DNA from: Siphonodentalium dalli
Lineage: Eukaryota; Mollusca; Scaphopoda; Gadilida; Siphonodentaliidae
Direction of reading: 5' to 3'
Assembly: GCA_032622095.1 (NCBI GenBank)
Contig: CP136061.1
Location: forward strand, 87,600,983 to 87,664,982
DNA: 64,000 nucleotides
Below the pieces are notes generated by a model. It made no database searches. It saw nothing but the letters and a program-made list of their open reading frames with translations, and was not told where the DNA came from. Numbering within the stretch: the stretch's first letter is position 1; each line of letters starts with the position of its first letter. Below, piece by piece: positions 46,526 to 58,256 of this stretch. Position numbers and translations under genes: made by a program.

Positions 46526-47020
46526 TTAGGCCTCAACTGCTATCATCATCATCATAATCATGGAACAAGTCTTTCGACTTTTTGTTCCAGTACAAATGAA
46601 AATGTATTGGTAAAAATGTCACAATCATAATGGATTGAAATTATGTTGTTATGCTGGTAGAGTTCTGTCATTGACATCATCATATAGATATCACCTATTG
46701 TGGAAATATGAATCTATTAACATTTTAAATTCCTTCAGAGATGGTGTTACTACTATGTGGTTTGGTAACGCATTCCAGTCTTCTATTATCCTATGGGAGA
46801 CATAGGATCAGATTGAAGTTCCCCAGTTGATGTTCGGCCATTAGTCACCTCGATTATGTAATTTATTCTTCTGCAAATTTTAGGGGATATAGAAACTTCC
46901 CAGAACGGAAAAATTAACTGAAAACAATGTTCATTTGAGACTATAGATATTTCCTATAAGATGAGGGGTAAGCAGAATGAGGTCCCCAGAGGATGATTAG
47001 GATCTTGGATGTTACTTTAA

Positions 47021-47412
47021 CCCTTTACCCAACAAACCGGCCATAACCGGCCAAATAAAGCTTCAACAGCCTAAAATATCTTCGGTCTGTCTCAATAGAA
47101 CCATACAAATATGGATATCATTGGAACCGGCTCCTTGACCACATTGTGATAGTTACAGTTATGCCCTGTGCCAATGCATTCTCTTATATATGCGAGTCGA
47201 CCATAGGTCGCCTCGCATATATAAGAGAATGCATTGGCCTAAAATAAAACTTTTTTTAACACTTTTTACCATTTTTTCTTACATTCTTTAACAATTTTAT
47301 AATTTTTAATGTGTTAAGCCAATGCATTCTCTTATATATGCGAGGCGACCTATGGTCGACTCGCATATATAAGAGAATGCATTGGCACAGGGCCCTTCTG
47401 TTGGGTAAAGGG
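47021..47412 (+). mobile_element. Family B piggyBac-like MITE, copy 1, two internal hairpins
   Basis: TTAA (47,017-47,020), CCCTTTACCCAACA, then an internal region ('aaagcttcaacagcctaaaa') and two 67-bp near-perfect hairpins (47,177-47,243 and 47,325-47,391). Each hairpin is built on 'caatgcattctcttatatat' and its complement. The right end TGTTGGGTAAAGGG is followed by TTAA. Length 392 bp. CCC..GGG termini with TTAA duplication define piggyBac-type insertions; no transposase is present. Confidence 0.9.
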
Positions 47413-47530
47413 TTAATGATAGCATCAGGATACCAAACTCCAAGAATACAAGTACTAAATGTATATGCAACTCAATTTAATACTAAATATTGTAATTTAT
47501 ATACAAGCCTGGATATGGTGTCTGACATTT

Positions 47531-47598
47531 GCAGAATGAGGTCCTCCATGCCAGTGGGCTAGCATCACCAAATTCACCCTCTTGGGGCCTCATTCTGC
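47531..47598. mobile_element. Family A hairpin, shortened, with internal segment
   Basis: Arms 'gcagaatgaggtcc' and 'ggggcctcattctgc', followed to about 47,740 by the family's interior ('attctgggaagtatccata', 'gggtgaacatcatcaacttc'). From 47,740 to 48,290 nothing further is supported. Confidence 0.75.
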
Positions 47599-48296
47599 TT
47601 AGGCCTCATATTCTGGGAAGTATCCATAGTATCAAATTAACATTGTTTTTAGTAAATTTTCTATATCCCCTAATTTGCAGAAATTAAATTGCATAATCGA
47701 GGTGACTATGGGTGAACATCATCAACTTCAACTAAGGCCAAAAAAAAAACTTGTCTGTTTCCGATTTCTTGAGCAAAAAAATCCAGGTAGGCAGGTAGGA
47801 ACATTTTTTTGTTTGGCAATTTTTTTTTCTTCAAAATCCATCTATAATGCACCATATTCTAAAAACAAGATAAAAGTTGGTATTCTCAATAACTTTGTAT
47901 CCAGTTGCTGAAGTTTCTGACAGAAAACTAGTTTTATATCTGACAATATACCCAGAATGTGCACCAGAAAGTTTGCAGTGATCAGAGTTCCATGAAGGGA
48001 CACGGAAATGCTATCTCACATGGGTCATGGCACCATGACACAATGTTGCGCAATACTGTACATGACAACATTGATATTATCAGCATTTCTAGCAAAAGTC
48101 TAGACAACTTCTGTGCCATCATGTTGACATCGCATTTTCACATGGCCGTGCGACTCTCAGAACAGAACAGATTTATTCCTGAGATTGGGATTCATCTGCA
48201 ACCACAAATACATGTACACATGTATCTTAATAGAAGTAACTTGTTTTTGAAAATTCCATCTAAAATCAGTCGTTAACATTTATTAAATTTGTTTAA

Positions 48297-48688
48297 CCCT
48301 TTACCCAACAAACCGGCCAAAAACGGCCAAATAAAGCTTCAACAGCCTAAAATATCTTTGGTCTGTCTCAATAACACCATACAAATATGGATATCATTGG
48401 AACCGGCTCCTTGACCACATTGTGATAGTTACAGTTATGCCCTGTGCCAATGCATTCTCTTATATATGCGAGTCGACCATAGGTCGCCTCGCATATATAA
48501 GAGAATGCATTGGCCTAAAAAAAATCTTTTTTAAACACTTTTTACCATTTTTTCTTACATTCTTTAACAATTTTATAATTTTTAATGTGTTAAGCCAATG
48601 CATTCTCTTATATATGCGAGGCGACCTATGGTCGACTTGCATATATAAGAGAATGCATTGGCATAGGGCCCTTCTGTTGGGTAAAGGG
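48297..48688 (+). mobile_element. Family B piggyBac-like MITE, copy 2
   Basis: The same length (392 bp) and nearly the same sequence as copy 1. Left border TTAA; right border changed to TTGA. Hairpins at 48,447-48,513 and 48,595-48,661. Confidence 0.9.
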
Positions 48689-49039
48689 TTGAATGATAAG
48701 AAATTAATGGGGAATTTCTTTAGGAAAGATTTAAATCGATTGCATGATTTTTAATTGTAATTCTGATTACGATAGCTGAAGTATCCATTCTTGCTTTATT
48801 TTAGCACATGGTTTATTTTGCAGCCTTTATCTATATAGCAGATGACAAAGGTGATGGATAAACAATGATATACAAATTTAAATTTGAATTTTTATTTTTT
48901 TTTTATTTTGGAAAACAAATCCAGGTCGGCCCAATTTCGGCAGGTAGGTCGGGAATCCGGAAACACAGATGTTTTTTTTTTGGCCTGAGGAACTTCAACC
49001 TAATCCTAAATGTAGGTCTCCCATAGCAGTTGAGGCTAA

Positions 49040-49122
49040 GCAGAATGAGGTCCCCAGAGGGTGAATTTTGTGATGCTAGCCCACTGGGATAGCATCACTA
49101 AATTCACCCTCTGGGGACCTCA
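49040..49122. mobile_element. Family A hairpin
   Basis: 'gcagaatgaggtccccagag' to the complement ending 'ctctggggacctca'. Preceded by the family's interior end ('tctcccatagcagttga'). Confidence 0.85.
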
Positions 49123-49210
49123 GACACACTATATCCAGACTTGATTGTGTACCATCAGTTCTGATGGAAAAGATATAAGTGATACAACGTAGCATGCAGA
49201 GTCCCTGGAG

Positions 49211-49620
49211 TAGTGATGTGCAGTTTTGAAATTTCATTTCGGTTTTGGTTTCGGTATGGTTTTTGTAGAGAAACCAGGCTTTGGTTTTGATTATGGTTTT
49301 ATTGAATACACCAATTACTATATGCATAGAGCAGATCGTATAATATTTGACATAATATTCGCAGCCATTATCCAGTGATTGAATGGTAATATGTGCCATT
49401 ATCGCTCATATCACACCCAAATGTTCCAAATTGAAACGGTGGCTTATAGCAGCTGCAAGAGTACGCACTAACCACACGTCTTGTAAAAGCGATATTCAGC
49501 AAACAGCGGTGTCTGTTAATTGAAACTAGAAGAATAGGTTTTATAGTATATATTGGTTGCGGTTTGGTTTTGAAATAAAACCGAAAGAAAACAGAGAAAC
49601 TGTAAAATTGCACATCACTG
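49211..49620. mobile_element. Possible hAT-like MITE with GGTTTT-rich ends
   Basis: The left end 'agtgatgtgcagttttgaaa' and right end 'aaaattgcacatcact' are inverted matches, and both are followed inward by GGTTTCGG-like or complementary tracts. No convincing target duplication is seen, so the boundaries are uncertain. Confidence 0.5.
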
Positions 49621-49680
49621 CCCAAGCATTCAAGAAAAATAAGCAGACAACAGATAATACAATACAGAAGGATTGGTATT

Positions 49681-49925
49681 TACCACATTGTGATGGTTAC
49701 AGTTATGCCCTGTGCCAATGCATTCTCTTATATATGCGAGTCGACCATAGGTCGCCTCGCATATATAAGAGAATGCATTGGCCTAAAACAATTTTTATAA
49801 TATTTTTCTACATTCTTTGACACTTTTATCATTTTTAATATGTGTTAAGCCAATGCATTCTCTTATATATGCGAGGCGACCTATGGTCAACTCGCATATA
49901 TAAGAGAATGCATTGGCACAGGGCC
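49681..49925 (+). mobile_element. Family B MITE, copy 3, termini lost
   Basis: Begins at 'accacattgtgatggttaca' and ends 'ggcacagggcc'. It retains both hairpins (about 49,716-49,782 and 49,849-49,914) but neither TTAA terminus. Confidence 0.85.
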
Positions 49926-50252
49926 GAAGGGAAATGTGTGAGAGTAAGTTCGGCAATTGACCTCTGACTTATGGTCGTTTGTTGAACTTATTATCTGAAC
50001 ATTTCTGAGCTAAGGGATAACTACTATTGAATGACTATTTAGTATAGAAAGTTTAAAAATTTCAATTTTTTTTACCTTATGAAATAAGTTACGTATAGCT
50101 GCATGCACTCATGTGTTTTGAATTATTCACTAGCTACCAGGGTATATTTACTCACATACATGCAGTCACGCTATAAAACTGCAGGATGTTGGTTGGTTGA
50201 AATTGTGTCATGTGACATCACACGCATGTTACCAATTTGCAACGAACTACCA

Positions 50253-50375
50253 CAAATATGGCTTGTTGCCATTCATCGGAAAGCTCTTAGTTCTTAGCCA
50301 TATTTCCGACTAAATCCTGAAAAATTACCCATAATTCTGCTGTGTTTAAGGAGTCGATTACTTTGGGCATTACTG
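50253..50375. mobile_element. Family C fragment
   Basis: 'atggcttgttgccattcatc' to 'gggcattactgta'. Right half of a family C hairpin with a short left remnant; the left terminus is missing. Confidence 0.7.
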
Positions 50376-50431
50376 TATAAGAGAATGCATTGGCATAGGG
50401 TTTCAGGAAGCTCCAGTCACAGAAGGGTTAA

Positions 50432-50809
50432 CCCTTTACCCAACAGAACGGCCCTGTGCCAATGCATTCTCTTATATATGCGAGTCGACCATAGGTCGCC
50501 TCGCATATATAAGAGAATGCATTGGCTTAACACATATTAAAAATGATAAAAGTGTCAAAGAATGTAGAAAAATATTATAAAAATTGTTTTAGGCCAATGC
50601 ATTCTCTTATATATGCGAGGCGACCTATGGTCGACTCGCATATATAAGAGAATGCATTGGCACAGGGCATAACTGTAACCATCACAATGTGGTCAATGAA
50701 CCGGTTCCAATGATATCCATATTTGTATGGTGTTATTGAGACAGACCAAAGATATTTTAGGCTGTTGAAGCTTTATTTGGGCGTTTTGGCCGTTTTGTTG
50801 GGTAAAGGG
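50432..50809 (-). mobile_element. Family B piggyBac-like MITE, copy 4, inverted
   Basis: TTAA borders at 50,428-50,431 and 50,810-50,813, CCCTTTACCCAACAGAACGG at the left and the complement at the right. Hairpins about 50,458-50,524 and 50,593-50,660. Opposite orientation to copies 1-3. It abuts a B' right end ('ctccagtcacagaaggg') and may share its TTAA. Confidence 0.9.
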
Positions 50810-50927
50810 TTAAGACCTTGAGGATATGATATCACTTCTTTCCAGAGAATATATACAACTAAATGACATGGAAAAAATGTGATATGACCAATGTTTGATA
50901 TCTGAAATTATAAATTGATCAATTTAA

Positions 50928-51464
50928 AGATGGATTATCTCTTTAAATAACAAATTTGAAATAGTTGCGTGGGTATAAAGTAATAAATATGAACGGAAGA
51001 CCCCCTGTCTGGAAAGGCTTCTATCAATTAATATTGATTTTATTTCGAATATTTTATTATAAAATGAGACGATTAATTGGGACACTTTATTTGTCTATTT
51101 TTAGAACAGACCATTCGGGTGATACCATATAGTGATAGATAGCACTAGGCTGTTCCTATAGCTACGTACCGAACATCAAATGTCCCAAATTGATTGGTTG
51201 TATTGTTTTATTCCATAGTTATAAACAATATTGGGTATAATTAATGTTTATTTGTGACAAAATTATGCAATAAAATTTCTGGTCTCAACAGTAACTACTA
51301 TTGTTCGTCAGCCAAACAACCACACCTTTTTAGAGCAGAAAATATTCAAAATAAAATCAATATTAATCAATAGAAGCATTTCCGGACAGGAGTCTTCGAT
51401 TCAGATCTAATATTTTATACTCTGGTAACTATATAATACATGTTTACAAAGAGATAATCCACCT
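50928..51464. mobile_element. Family F TTAA MITE, full-length copy
   Basis: 537 bp between TTAA borders (50,924-50,927 and 51,465-51,468). Ends 'agatggattatctctttaaa' and its complement; the arms extend inward for over 100 bp ('cttctatcaattaatattga' and its complement). Confidence 0.85.
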
Positions 51465-51567
51465 TTAAATATTAAAAGCCACACATAGTGTTTGAAATAT
51501 GTTTTATTTTCTGAAAATAAAAGTTTACCTAGGGCGTGTCCATACTCTGTGAAGAGAACCTTTTTAA

Positions 51568-51912
51568 AAGGGTACTGTACACTAAATACAGCCATTTATG
51601 GGACCATCTCCTTTTATAATCCACAGAATATATGCAACAATTGAATGAATTTGAGCCATGGATTAGTGCAAAATACACTCGTGCACTCTATGAATGAGGC
51701 AAACATGGTAATTATAATGAAAATGATTTTATGACTGGAGTCATAAATTCATTTTCATTATAATTACCACGTTGTTTGCATCGTTGATTGAAAACACGAG
51801 TGTATCTTGCACTAATACATGGCTCAAATTCATTCAATTGTTGCATATATTCTGTGGAGTATATAAATGGAGATGGTCCCATAAATGGCCGTATTTAGTG
51901 TCAGTATCCCCT
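51568..51912. mobile_element. Family E TTAA palindromic MITE, copy 2
   Basis: TTAA then 'aagggtactgtacactaaat'; the right end 'gtgtcagtatcccc' is followed by TTAA. The arms are complementary through 'gccatttatgggaccatctc' and 'attataatgaaaatg'. Confidence 0.88.
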
Positions 51913-51946
51913 TTAATTCTTGAAGCAAGTGATTTATGTCAATTAA

Positions 51947-52250
51947 CCATTTTATGATGGGAGCGGCACTGGTGCACAATTAAAGATCCTGTGCCAGTGC
52001 ATTTTCTTATATATCAGAGTCTCCCACAGGGAGCCTCGCATATGCATGTATAATAGAATGCACTGGCTTACAAGGTGAAGGTAAATATTGTGCTGTATCT
52101 CTATCATATACGTCCTAGATTCCTATCTGATTTTTGCAGGCCAATGTATTCTCTTATGAATGTGAGGTTCCCTATGGGAGACTCACATATAAGAGAATGC
52201 ATTGGGACAGGGTTTTCGCAAAATTTCAGGAAGCTCCAGTCATGGAAGGG
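51947..52250. mobile_element. Family B' MITE with TTAA borders
   Basis: TTAA 51,943-51,946 and 52,251-52,254. Ends 'ccattttatgatgggagcgg' and 'ggaagctccagtcatggaag'. Two stem pairs inside, based on 'cattttcttatatatcagag' and 'ataagagaatgcattggga'. Confidence 0.8.
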
Positions 52251-53130
52251 TTAAAACGAAAAAATTTCATCTATTTTAGAGCTAGACCCCATTAGATCAA
52301 CCTTAAAATACTCTATTCAGAAAACTAGATTCTGGATATGTGGTTGTTCATGGATTCACTAATGTAAGTTTCTGTTCAATGTTGATAGAGATATGTCATA
52401 TAGAATCAAATAAAATGTGCTTATGATGAAATCGATTAATCAGCCCATGGTGATAACCATAACGTATCCTGACATTGTAATGACATGGGTGCGGTGATAT
52501 CCATAACGTATCCTGACATTGTAATGACATGGGTGCGGTGATATCCATAACGTATCCTGACATTGTAATGACATGGGTGTGGTGATATCCATAACGTATC
52601 CTGACATTGTAATGACATGGGTGCGGTGATATCCATAACGTATCCTGACATTGTAATGACATGGGTGCGGTGATATCCATAACGTATCCTGACATTGTAA
52701 TGACATGGGTGCGGTGATATCCATAACGTATCCTGACATTGTAATGATATGGGTGCGGTGATATCCATAACGTATCCTGACATTGTAATGACATGGGTGC
52801 GGTGATATCCATAACGTATCCTGACATTGTAATGACATGGGTGTGGTGATATCCATAACGTATCCTGACATTGTAATGACATGGGTGCGGTGATATCCAT
52901 AACGTATCCTGACATTGTAATGACATGGGTGTGGTGATATCCATAACGTATCCTGACATTGTAATGACATGGGTGTGGTGATATCCATAACGTATCCTGA
53001 CATTGTAATGACATGGGTGCGGTGATATCCATAACGTATCCTGATCAGGGTCCGCGCTGGACCAAGGTTTACTTTTGCCAAATGCTATCTCTGATAGTAT
53101 AATTTTCTGCAATATTGAGTCTTATTTTGA
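52200..53130. repeat. Inverted duplicate of 23.9-24.86 kb with 44-bp satellite
   Basis: About 13.8 units of the 44-bp repeat at 52,436-53,042, perfectly regular, and flanks matching the other copy in reverse. The match ends at 53,130, where the other copy meets the N gap, so the true right limit of the duplication is unknown. Confidence 0.95.
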
Positions 53131-53700
53131 GGTTTATCATACAACAATAAACCGATCATTACAAGCGGATTAGCTATGTAAACACCACCACCACACTAAA
53201 TACGGGTAATCCCTCACCCATCAATACTAATGCTATCAGATTAACTGCATCTTAATAAAGGTGTTAACTTCCTAGACCTTATAAAACACCACTAATGTAA
53301 TTATATTGTGAGAGCTTCCTGAAATGAATGGTATTGATTTACCAATATTTTCCAACTTTCTTGAGTAATTCAAAACTGACTTGCCAAACACTTTTGCCAA
53401 ATGAAAATATTTTTTGCCAAATGTGAATTATTTTTGCCATTGACAAAGTTGGCGAACCCTGATCCTGTAATGACATTATCTTGTTGGCTCTGGCGTCAAA
53501 GAGTTGAAGTCATGTTTCAAGTGATGTATGTTAGTATTCATATTAAACCCTATATTAATCTACTGACTGTCAATTTGACAAAAATCAAAACAGAAGTAGG
53601 ATATCAAATATTAAAACAAAGATCCAAATGCTTTGTGTAGCTTTAAATGCATGAAGTAAAGTTACAACTGTATCAATGTTTGGTTTACTGACTCAATGAG
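53131..53700. other. Unassigned sequence
   Basis: No exon or repeat recognised. A short 'ttgccaaatg' motif recurs three times at 53,380-53,440. Confidence 0.4.
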
Positions 53701-53714
53701 GAGTATTATTCCAG

Positions 53715-54062
53715 ATTCTCTTATATATGCGAGTCGACCATAGGTCGCCTCGCATATATAAGAGAATGCATTGGCTTAACACATTAAAAATTATAAAATT
53801 GTTAAAGAATGTAAGAAAAAATGGTAAAAAAAGATTTTTTTTAGGCCAATGCATTCTCTTATATATGCGAGGCGACCTATGGTCGACTCGCATATATAAG
53901 AGAATACATTGGCACAGGGCATAACTGTAACTATCACAATGTGGTCAAGGAGCCGGTTCCAATGATATCCATATTTGTATGGTTCTATTGAGACAGACCG
54001 AAGATATTTTAGGCTGTTGAAGCTTTATTTGGCCGGTTTTGGCCGGTTTGTTGGGTAAAGGG
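53715..54062 (-). mobile_element. Family B piggyBac-like MITE, copy 5, one end lost
   Basis: Inverted orientation. The right end TTGGGTAAAGGG is followed by TTAA (54,063-54,066). The left end is truncated inside the first hairpin (from 'attctcttatatatgcgagt'). The second hairpin is at about 53,847-53,912. Confidence 0.88.
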
Positions 54063-54147
54063 TTAATCATATTAATCTCTCACACAGATCTGTAACAGAA
54101 TTCAAAATAGTAAATAAGTAACTTTTATCATTAAAGGTGTACTCAGG

Positions 54148-54593
54148 CAAGCCTGTAAATAGCATGTCTGTCATTTGCAGAATGAGGTCCCCAGAGGGTG
54201 AATTTAGTTACGCTACCCCGCATAGCGGGCTAGCATCACTAAATTCACCCTCTGGGGACCTCATTCTGCTTAGGCCTCATCTTCTGGGAAGTATCTATGG
54301 TATCAAATTAACATTGTTTTTAGTTACGTTTTCCCATCTGGGAAGTTTCTATATCCCCTAATTTGCAGAAGATAAAATCCATAATCGAGGCGCCCAATGG
54401 GTGAACATCACCAACTTCAACTGGGGAACTTCAATTTGATCCTAGGTCTACCATAGCAGTTGAGGGCCTAAGCAGAATGAGGTCTCCAGAGGGTGAATTT
54501 AGTGATGCTAGCCCGCTATGTGGGATAGCGTCACTAAATTCACCCTCTGGGGACCTCATTCTGCAATTAACAGACACCCTATTTGCAGGCTTG
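54148..54593. mobile_element. Family A composite MITE, complete copy
   Basis: Outer inverted arms 'caagcctgtaaatagcatgt' and the complement of 'caagcctgcaaatagggtgt' enclose a hairpin at each end (54,177-54,269 and 54,472-54,564). A shared interior of about 200 bp lies between ('cttctgggaagtatctatgg' to 'ctaccatagcagttgaggg'). The other A hairpins in this window appear to be pieces of this structure. Confidence 0.85.
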
Positions 54594-54923
54594 TACTCAT
54601 GGTTACTGGTCTCCACTTACAATGCCACATTATCTACAAAATAAAATTTCACATCCCGGGTCCCACATAAACAACAGTGAGATAAGGCCAAAAAATAATC
54701 TTCTGTTTCCGATAATATTTTGAAATTTTTCCATACAGGCAGGCAGGGTTTTTTCATATTTAAAAAAAACAAAAAACTTTCAGCGATATAATAGTGTAGT
54801 CACTGTGGCATGGAATATGGTAGATCCATGTGTATTGAAAATAAGCCAAGCATGATGAAACCATTGGACAAAAACATGTCCCTTGAATTCATTAATTTTT
54901 TAATTCTGAGTTTAGTGTGCCTT

Positions 54924-55238
54924 TGCAGAATGAGGTCCCCAGAGGGTGGATTTAGTAATGCTATCCCACATAGCGGGCTAGCATCACCAATTTCACCCTC
55001 TGCTGACCTCATTCTGCATGGCCTCATCTTTTATGAGAGGCAGTCTCAGATTGAAGTTCCCAAATGGTGAATATTGTGATAATCTATGTGAAGAAGTTTC
55101 TATAGAAATTTGATAACGAAATATTCCAGAGAAGATGAGGCCTAAGCAGAAAGAGGTCACAAGAGGGTGAATTTAGTAATGATAGCCTGCAATGCGGGAT
55201 AGCGTTACTAAATTCACCCTCTGGGGACCTCATTCTGC
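54924..55238. mobile_element. Family A composite MITE, second diverged copy
   Basis: Hairpins at 54,924-55,017 and 55,145-55,238 with a reduced interior of about 125 bp. The right end is followed by 'aaatgacagacccactaaac', like the outer arm of the complete copy. Confidence 0.75.
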
Positions 55239-55580
55239 AAATGACAGACCCACTAAACTCAGGCTTGTTCTGTCGGGATACTTTAACCAATAAAAAAATA
55301 ACACAAGCAATATATATAATTCTTAGATAATAACTGTTCCGTTCCATAATAATATATTTCACAGAATGTGAAGGTCTCAGTTCGAGATGCATGACTTAAG
55401 ACGATTTTTGTGAACCATTTTACTACAATCATGAAATTCTACCAAGCAATCTCGAGCTGGGATTGTGAAATATATTATTCTCAAACATAAGAAATATTTC
55501 TACCTGCATTTGTTTTTTCATTGTTATAAAGCTCCCCCGTCAGATCTTCAAAAAGTTCCCAGGTTTTGAACACATGGAAT

Positions 55581-56041
55581 ATATGACCAGCCATATCAAA
55601 TTCAGTCGTAAGTCGGGATTGTTTTACCCTGTGCCAATGCATTCTATTATATATGCGAGTCGACCATAGGTCGCCTCGCATATATAAGAGAATGCATTGG
55701 CCTAACAATTTTTTACAATTTTAATAATTTTTTCTTGTATTCTTTAAATTTTTTTATAATTTCACCCATACAGAGCCCCAGACAAACATGAGCAGACTAC
55801 ACTCTTCTATATGCTTCTATATATGTGTGGGGCTCCCTGCAGGGTAATGGATGTTTTTTATTTTATGTCCTAAAAATTGTAAGAAACATTTATTTAAAAA
55901 AAATGATAAAACATTGTTAGGCTAATGCATTCTCTTATATATGCGAGGCGACCTATGGTCGACTCGCATATATAAGAGAATGCATTGGCACAGGGTAAAC
56001 AATCCCGACTTACGACTGAATTTGATATGGCGGGTCACATA
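55581..56041. mobile_element. Family B relative with longer inverted ends
   Basis: Inverted ends of about 50 bp ('ccatatcaaattcagtcgta', 'agtcgggattgttttaccct' and complement) replace the CCCTTTACCC termini of family B. They enclose the same pair of hairpins (55,636-55,702 and 55,924-55,988). The interior is longer (about 220 bp) and unrelated in its centre. Confidence 0.8.
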
Positions 56042-56386
56042 TGATATCTACAGTCATAGCCAGAGTAAATTCATGTTATGATCTAACAAATACCTAACAA
56101 AGTTATTTGTATTTGGAAATTTATGTTATAATTTTTAAAGCCTTTCAAATCATTGAAAATATTTTAAATAGATGAGTAGATAAATAGATGAGTAGAAAAT
56201 TCTATAATCGATGAGATAGTCTCTATTATTTGTTGACTTGATTCTATTAAAATGAAAAGCAAAATTTGTTTTGTAACGAGAGGCCGATCACGATCGGCAG
56301 ATGTTTAACCCATATCTTGGCGATAACGATTAGCTATTTTCATAAATCCTTACACCAACCTTTTCAACAATTCACCTTACTATTAA

Positions 56387-56799
56387 AGCTACTCGATCTG
56401 ATTAAGCACCCCTCAGTTACTATTTATTTGGCTTCGGGGGTAAAAAATATTTTATTCAAATCGAGGAACCCATTCCTCAAAGCTCAGAGTAAGCAGATAT
56501 CAATTTTTCAAATCTATTATCTTTAACCACCTGGAATATTTAGTGGCCATATGAAAGTCGATGAAGATGGATAACTCTAAAATCAAGTGGCTTTTTTGTG
56601 TCAGATATATGACAAAGCAGCAAATTTCATTGTACAAAATGTTAATAAATAACAGATTTTGAGCAATTTTATACTATAGTGGACTGTGGTTAGCATTATT
56701 TTTGGGCAATTAATCGATTCTGATAACAGAAGCGGAATTTCAAAAAAACTGTTGTTGGAATCTGATGATATAGGGACCATCAAATCGGATTGAGTACCT
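56387..56799. mobile_element. Family D TTAA MITE, compact copy
   Basis: TTAA borders (56,383-56,386 and 56,800-56,803); ends 'agctactcgatctgatta' and the complement of 'aggtactcaatccgatttga'. The interior contains 'atggataactctaaaatcaa'. Confidence 0.75.
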
Positions 56800-56819
56800 T
56801 TAAGTTCACAAGTGGCATA

Positions 56820-57730
56820 AGACTTATTGGGCACCTTCCATATGAACATGGATATGGCATTTGATTCCAAACCTATTAAGTCAGTTGAAAAGAGATATAT
56901 AGTCTTATAGAGCTCAGTCCATAGTCAGGCAGAAGAACCATACATAACAGTTAAAATTTAGAAAAATATGATTGATAATGATTGGATATAACATACTTTA
57001 ATGCAGAATTATGAGATAACTAGAGGTGGGATATGAGATTGAAGATATTAGATTTATTACATTGGATAGCATACTGTATGTCTATGGAATGGGTGGGTTA
57101 CTTTGTTAATATTTTAAAGCAATTAAACCAAATGACCCTCTCTATACAGGTTAGGGGTGTGTTATCATAAACTATGACTTGAAATATAATATAATCAATG
57201 ACAAATATTTGAGTTATTAAATGAGATAGCAAGGGGTTGATCTTAATCACACTAATGAACTGATCAAAATAGTCTATAAATGCATGTATATGGATTTAGA
57301 AGCCCACACAATAAGTCAGTCTCAAGAATACAAGCAACATTATTATTATCCTGCACCCCAAATGCAATAGAGGGAATTTCAAAACAATGACATTTCCTCT
57401 AATGTTTTTAGAAATCCTTACTGAACCTGGCTCAAAGTGAAAGATATAATTTAATATCTGCCTATCAGATATCATGTGTCTATGGAATGGGTTAATTTTA
57501 ATCCCAAAATCCATGCAAGACCAGAGAGCTATGTTGGAGTTGATAAATCCTGAGAAGTCACTGTCCACACACTATGGAAATGCAATAAACAACAGATAGC
57601 TATTAAAGTGCAGCAGTGAATATCAGATTTCATTACCGGGTATCAATAATAGAGATTATCTCTAGTCTCTCTTACTGATACCAGTTGTAAGCTGCTACAT
57701 TGTAAGCAAATCTCAAATCTGTTCAATTCT
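56820..57730. other. Unassigned AT-rich sequence
   Basis: No gene recognised. The sequence 'gtctatggaatgggt' appears twice (57,080 and 57,479) without further similarity noticed. Confidence 0.4.
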
Positions 57731-57734
57731 TAGT

Positions 57735-58200
57735 TAAAAGGGGCCATAATTCTGGTATAAAAAACAGGATCCGACCCATATTCAAACTTTATCTGTATTT
57801 TGAGTTGATAAACTCGCATACCAAATTTGGTTCTTATCAGTTGAAAAATGGTTGATTTATCAAAATATGCAGAAATTCTATGTCAAAGGGCCATAACTCC
57901 ATTAAAAAATATCGGATCAAACCCATATTCGAACTCGATCTGTATTTTGGTCCGAGAAACTTGCATACCAAATTTGATTCTGATCAGATAATTTATTTTT
58001 GAGTTAAGTCGAAAAAGGGCCATAACTCCGTAAAAAATATCGGATCTAACCCATATTCGAACTCGATCTGTATTTGGTGCTGAGAAATTCATATACAAAA
58101 TTTGGTTCTGATCAGATAGAAAATATTTCAGTTAACGCACCATGCGTAAAGTGTCTACAGACAGACAGACAGACAGCCAGACAGACAGACAGATGGACGG
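57735..58200. repeat. About 130-bp tandem repeat ending in (CAGA)n
   Basis: Three units with 'gggccataactcc', 'aaaatatcggatc', 'cccatattcgaactcgatct' and 'ataccaaatttg.ttctgatc' at about 57,740, 57,887 and 58,016, then a CAGACAGA microsatellite at 58,153-58,193 and 'ggacggacggact'. Confidence 0.85.
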
Positions 58201-58256
58201 ACGGACTAACGACGAGTGGTCTTTAAATTATTAATATCATATAAGATGAGAGTAAA

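Noticed and set aside
47959-48276. 105-codon frame between two MITEs
   Set aside because: No recognisable motif, no splice context and no duplicate copy; probably chance.
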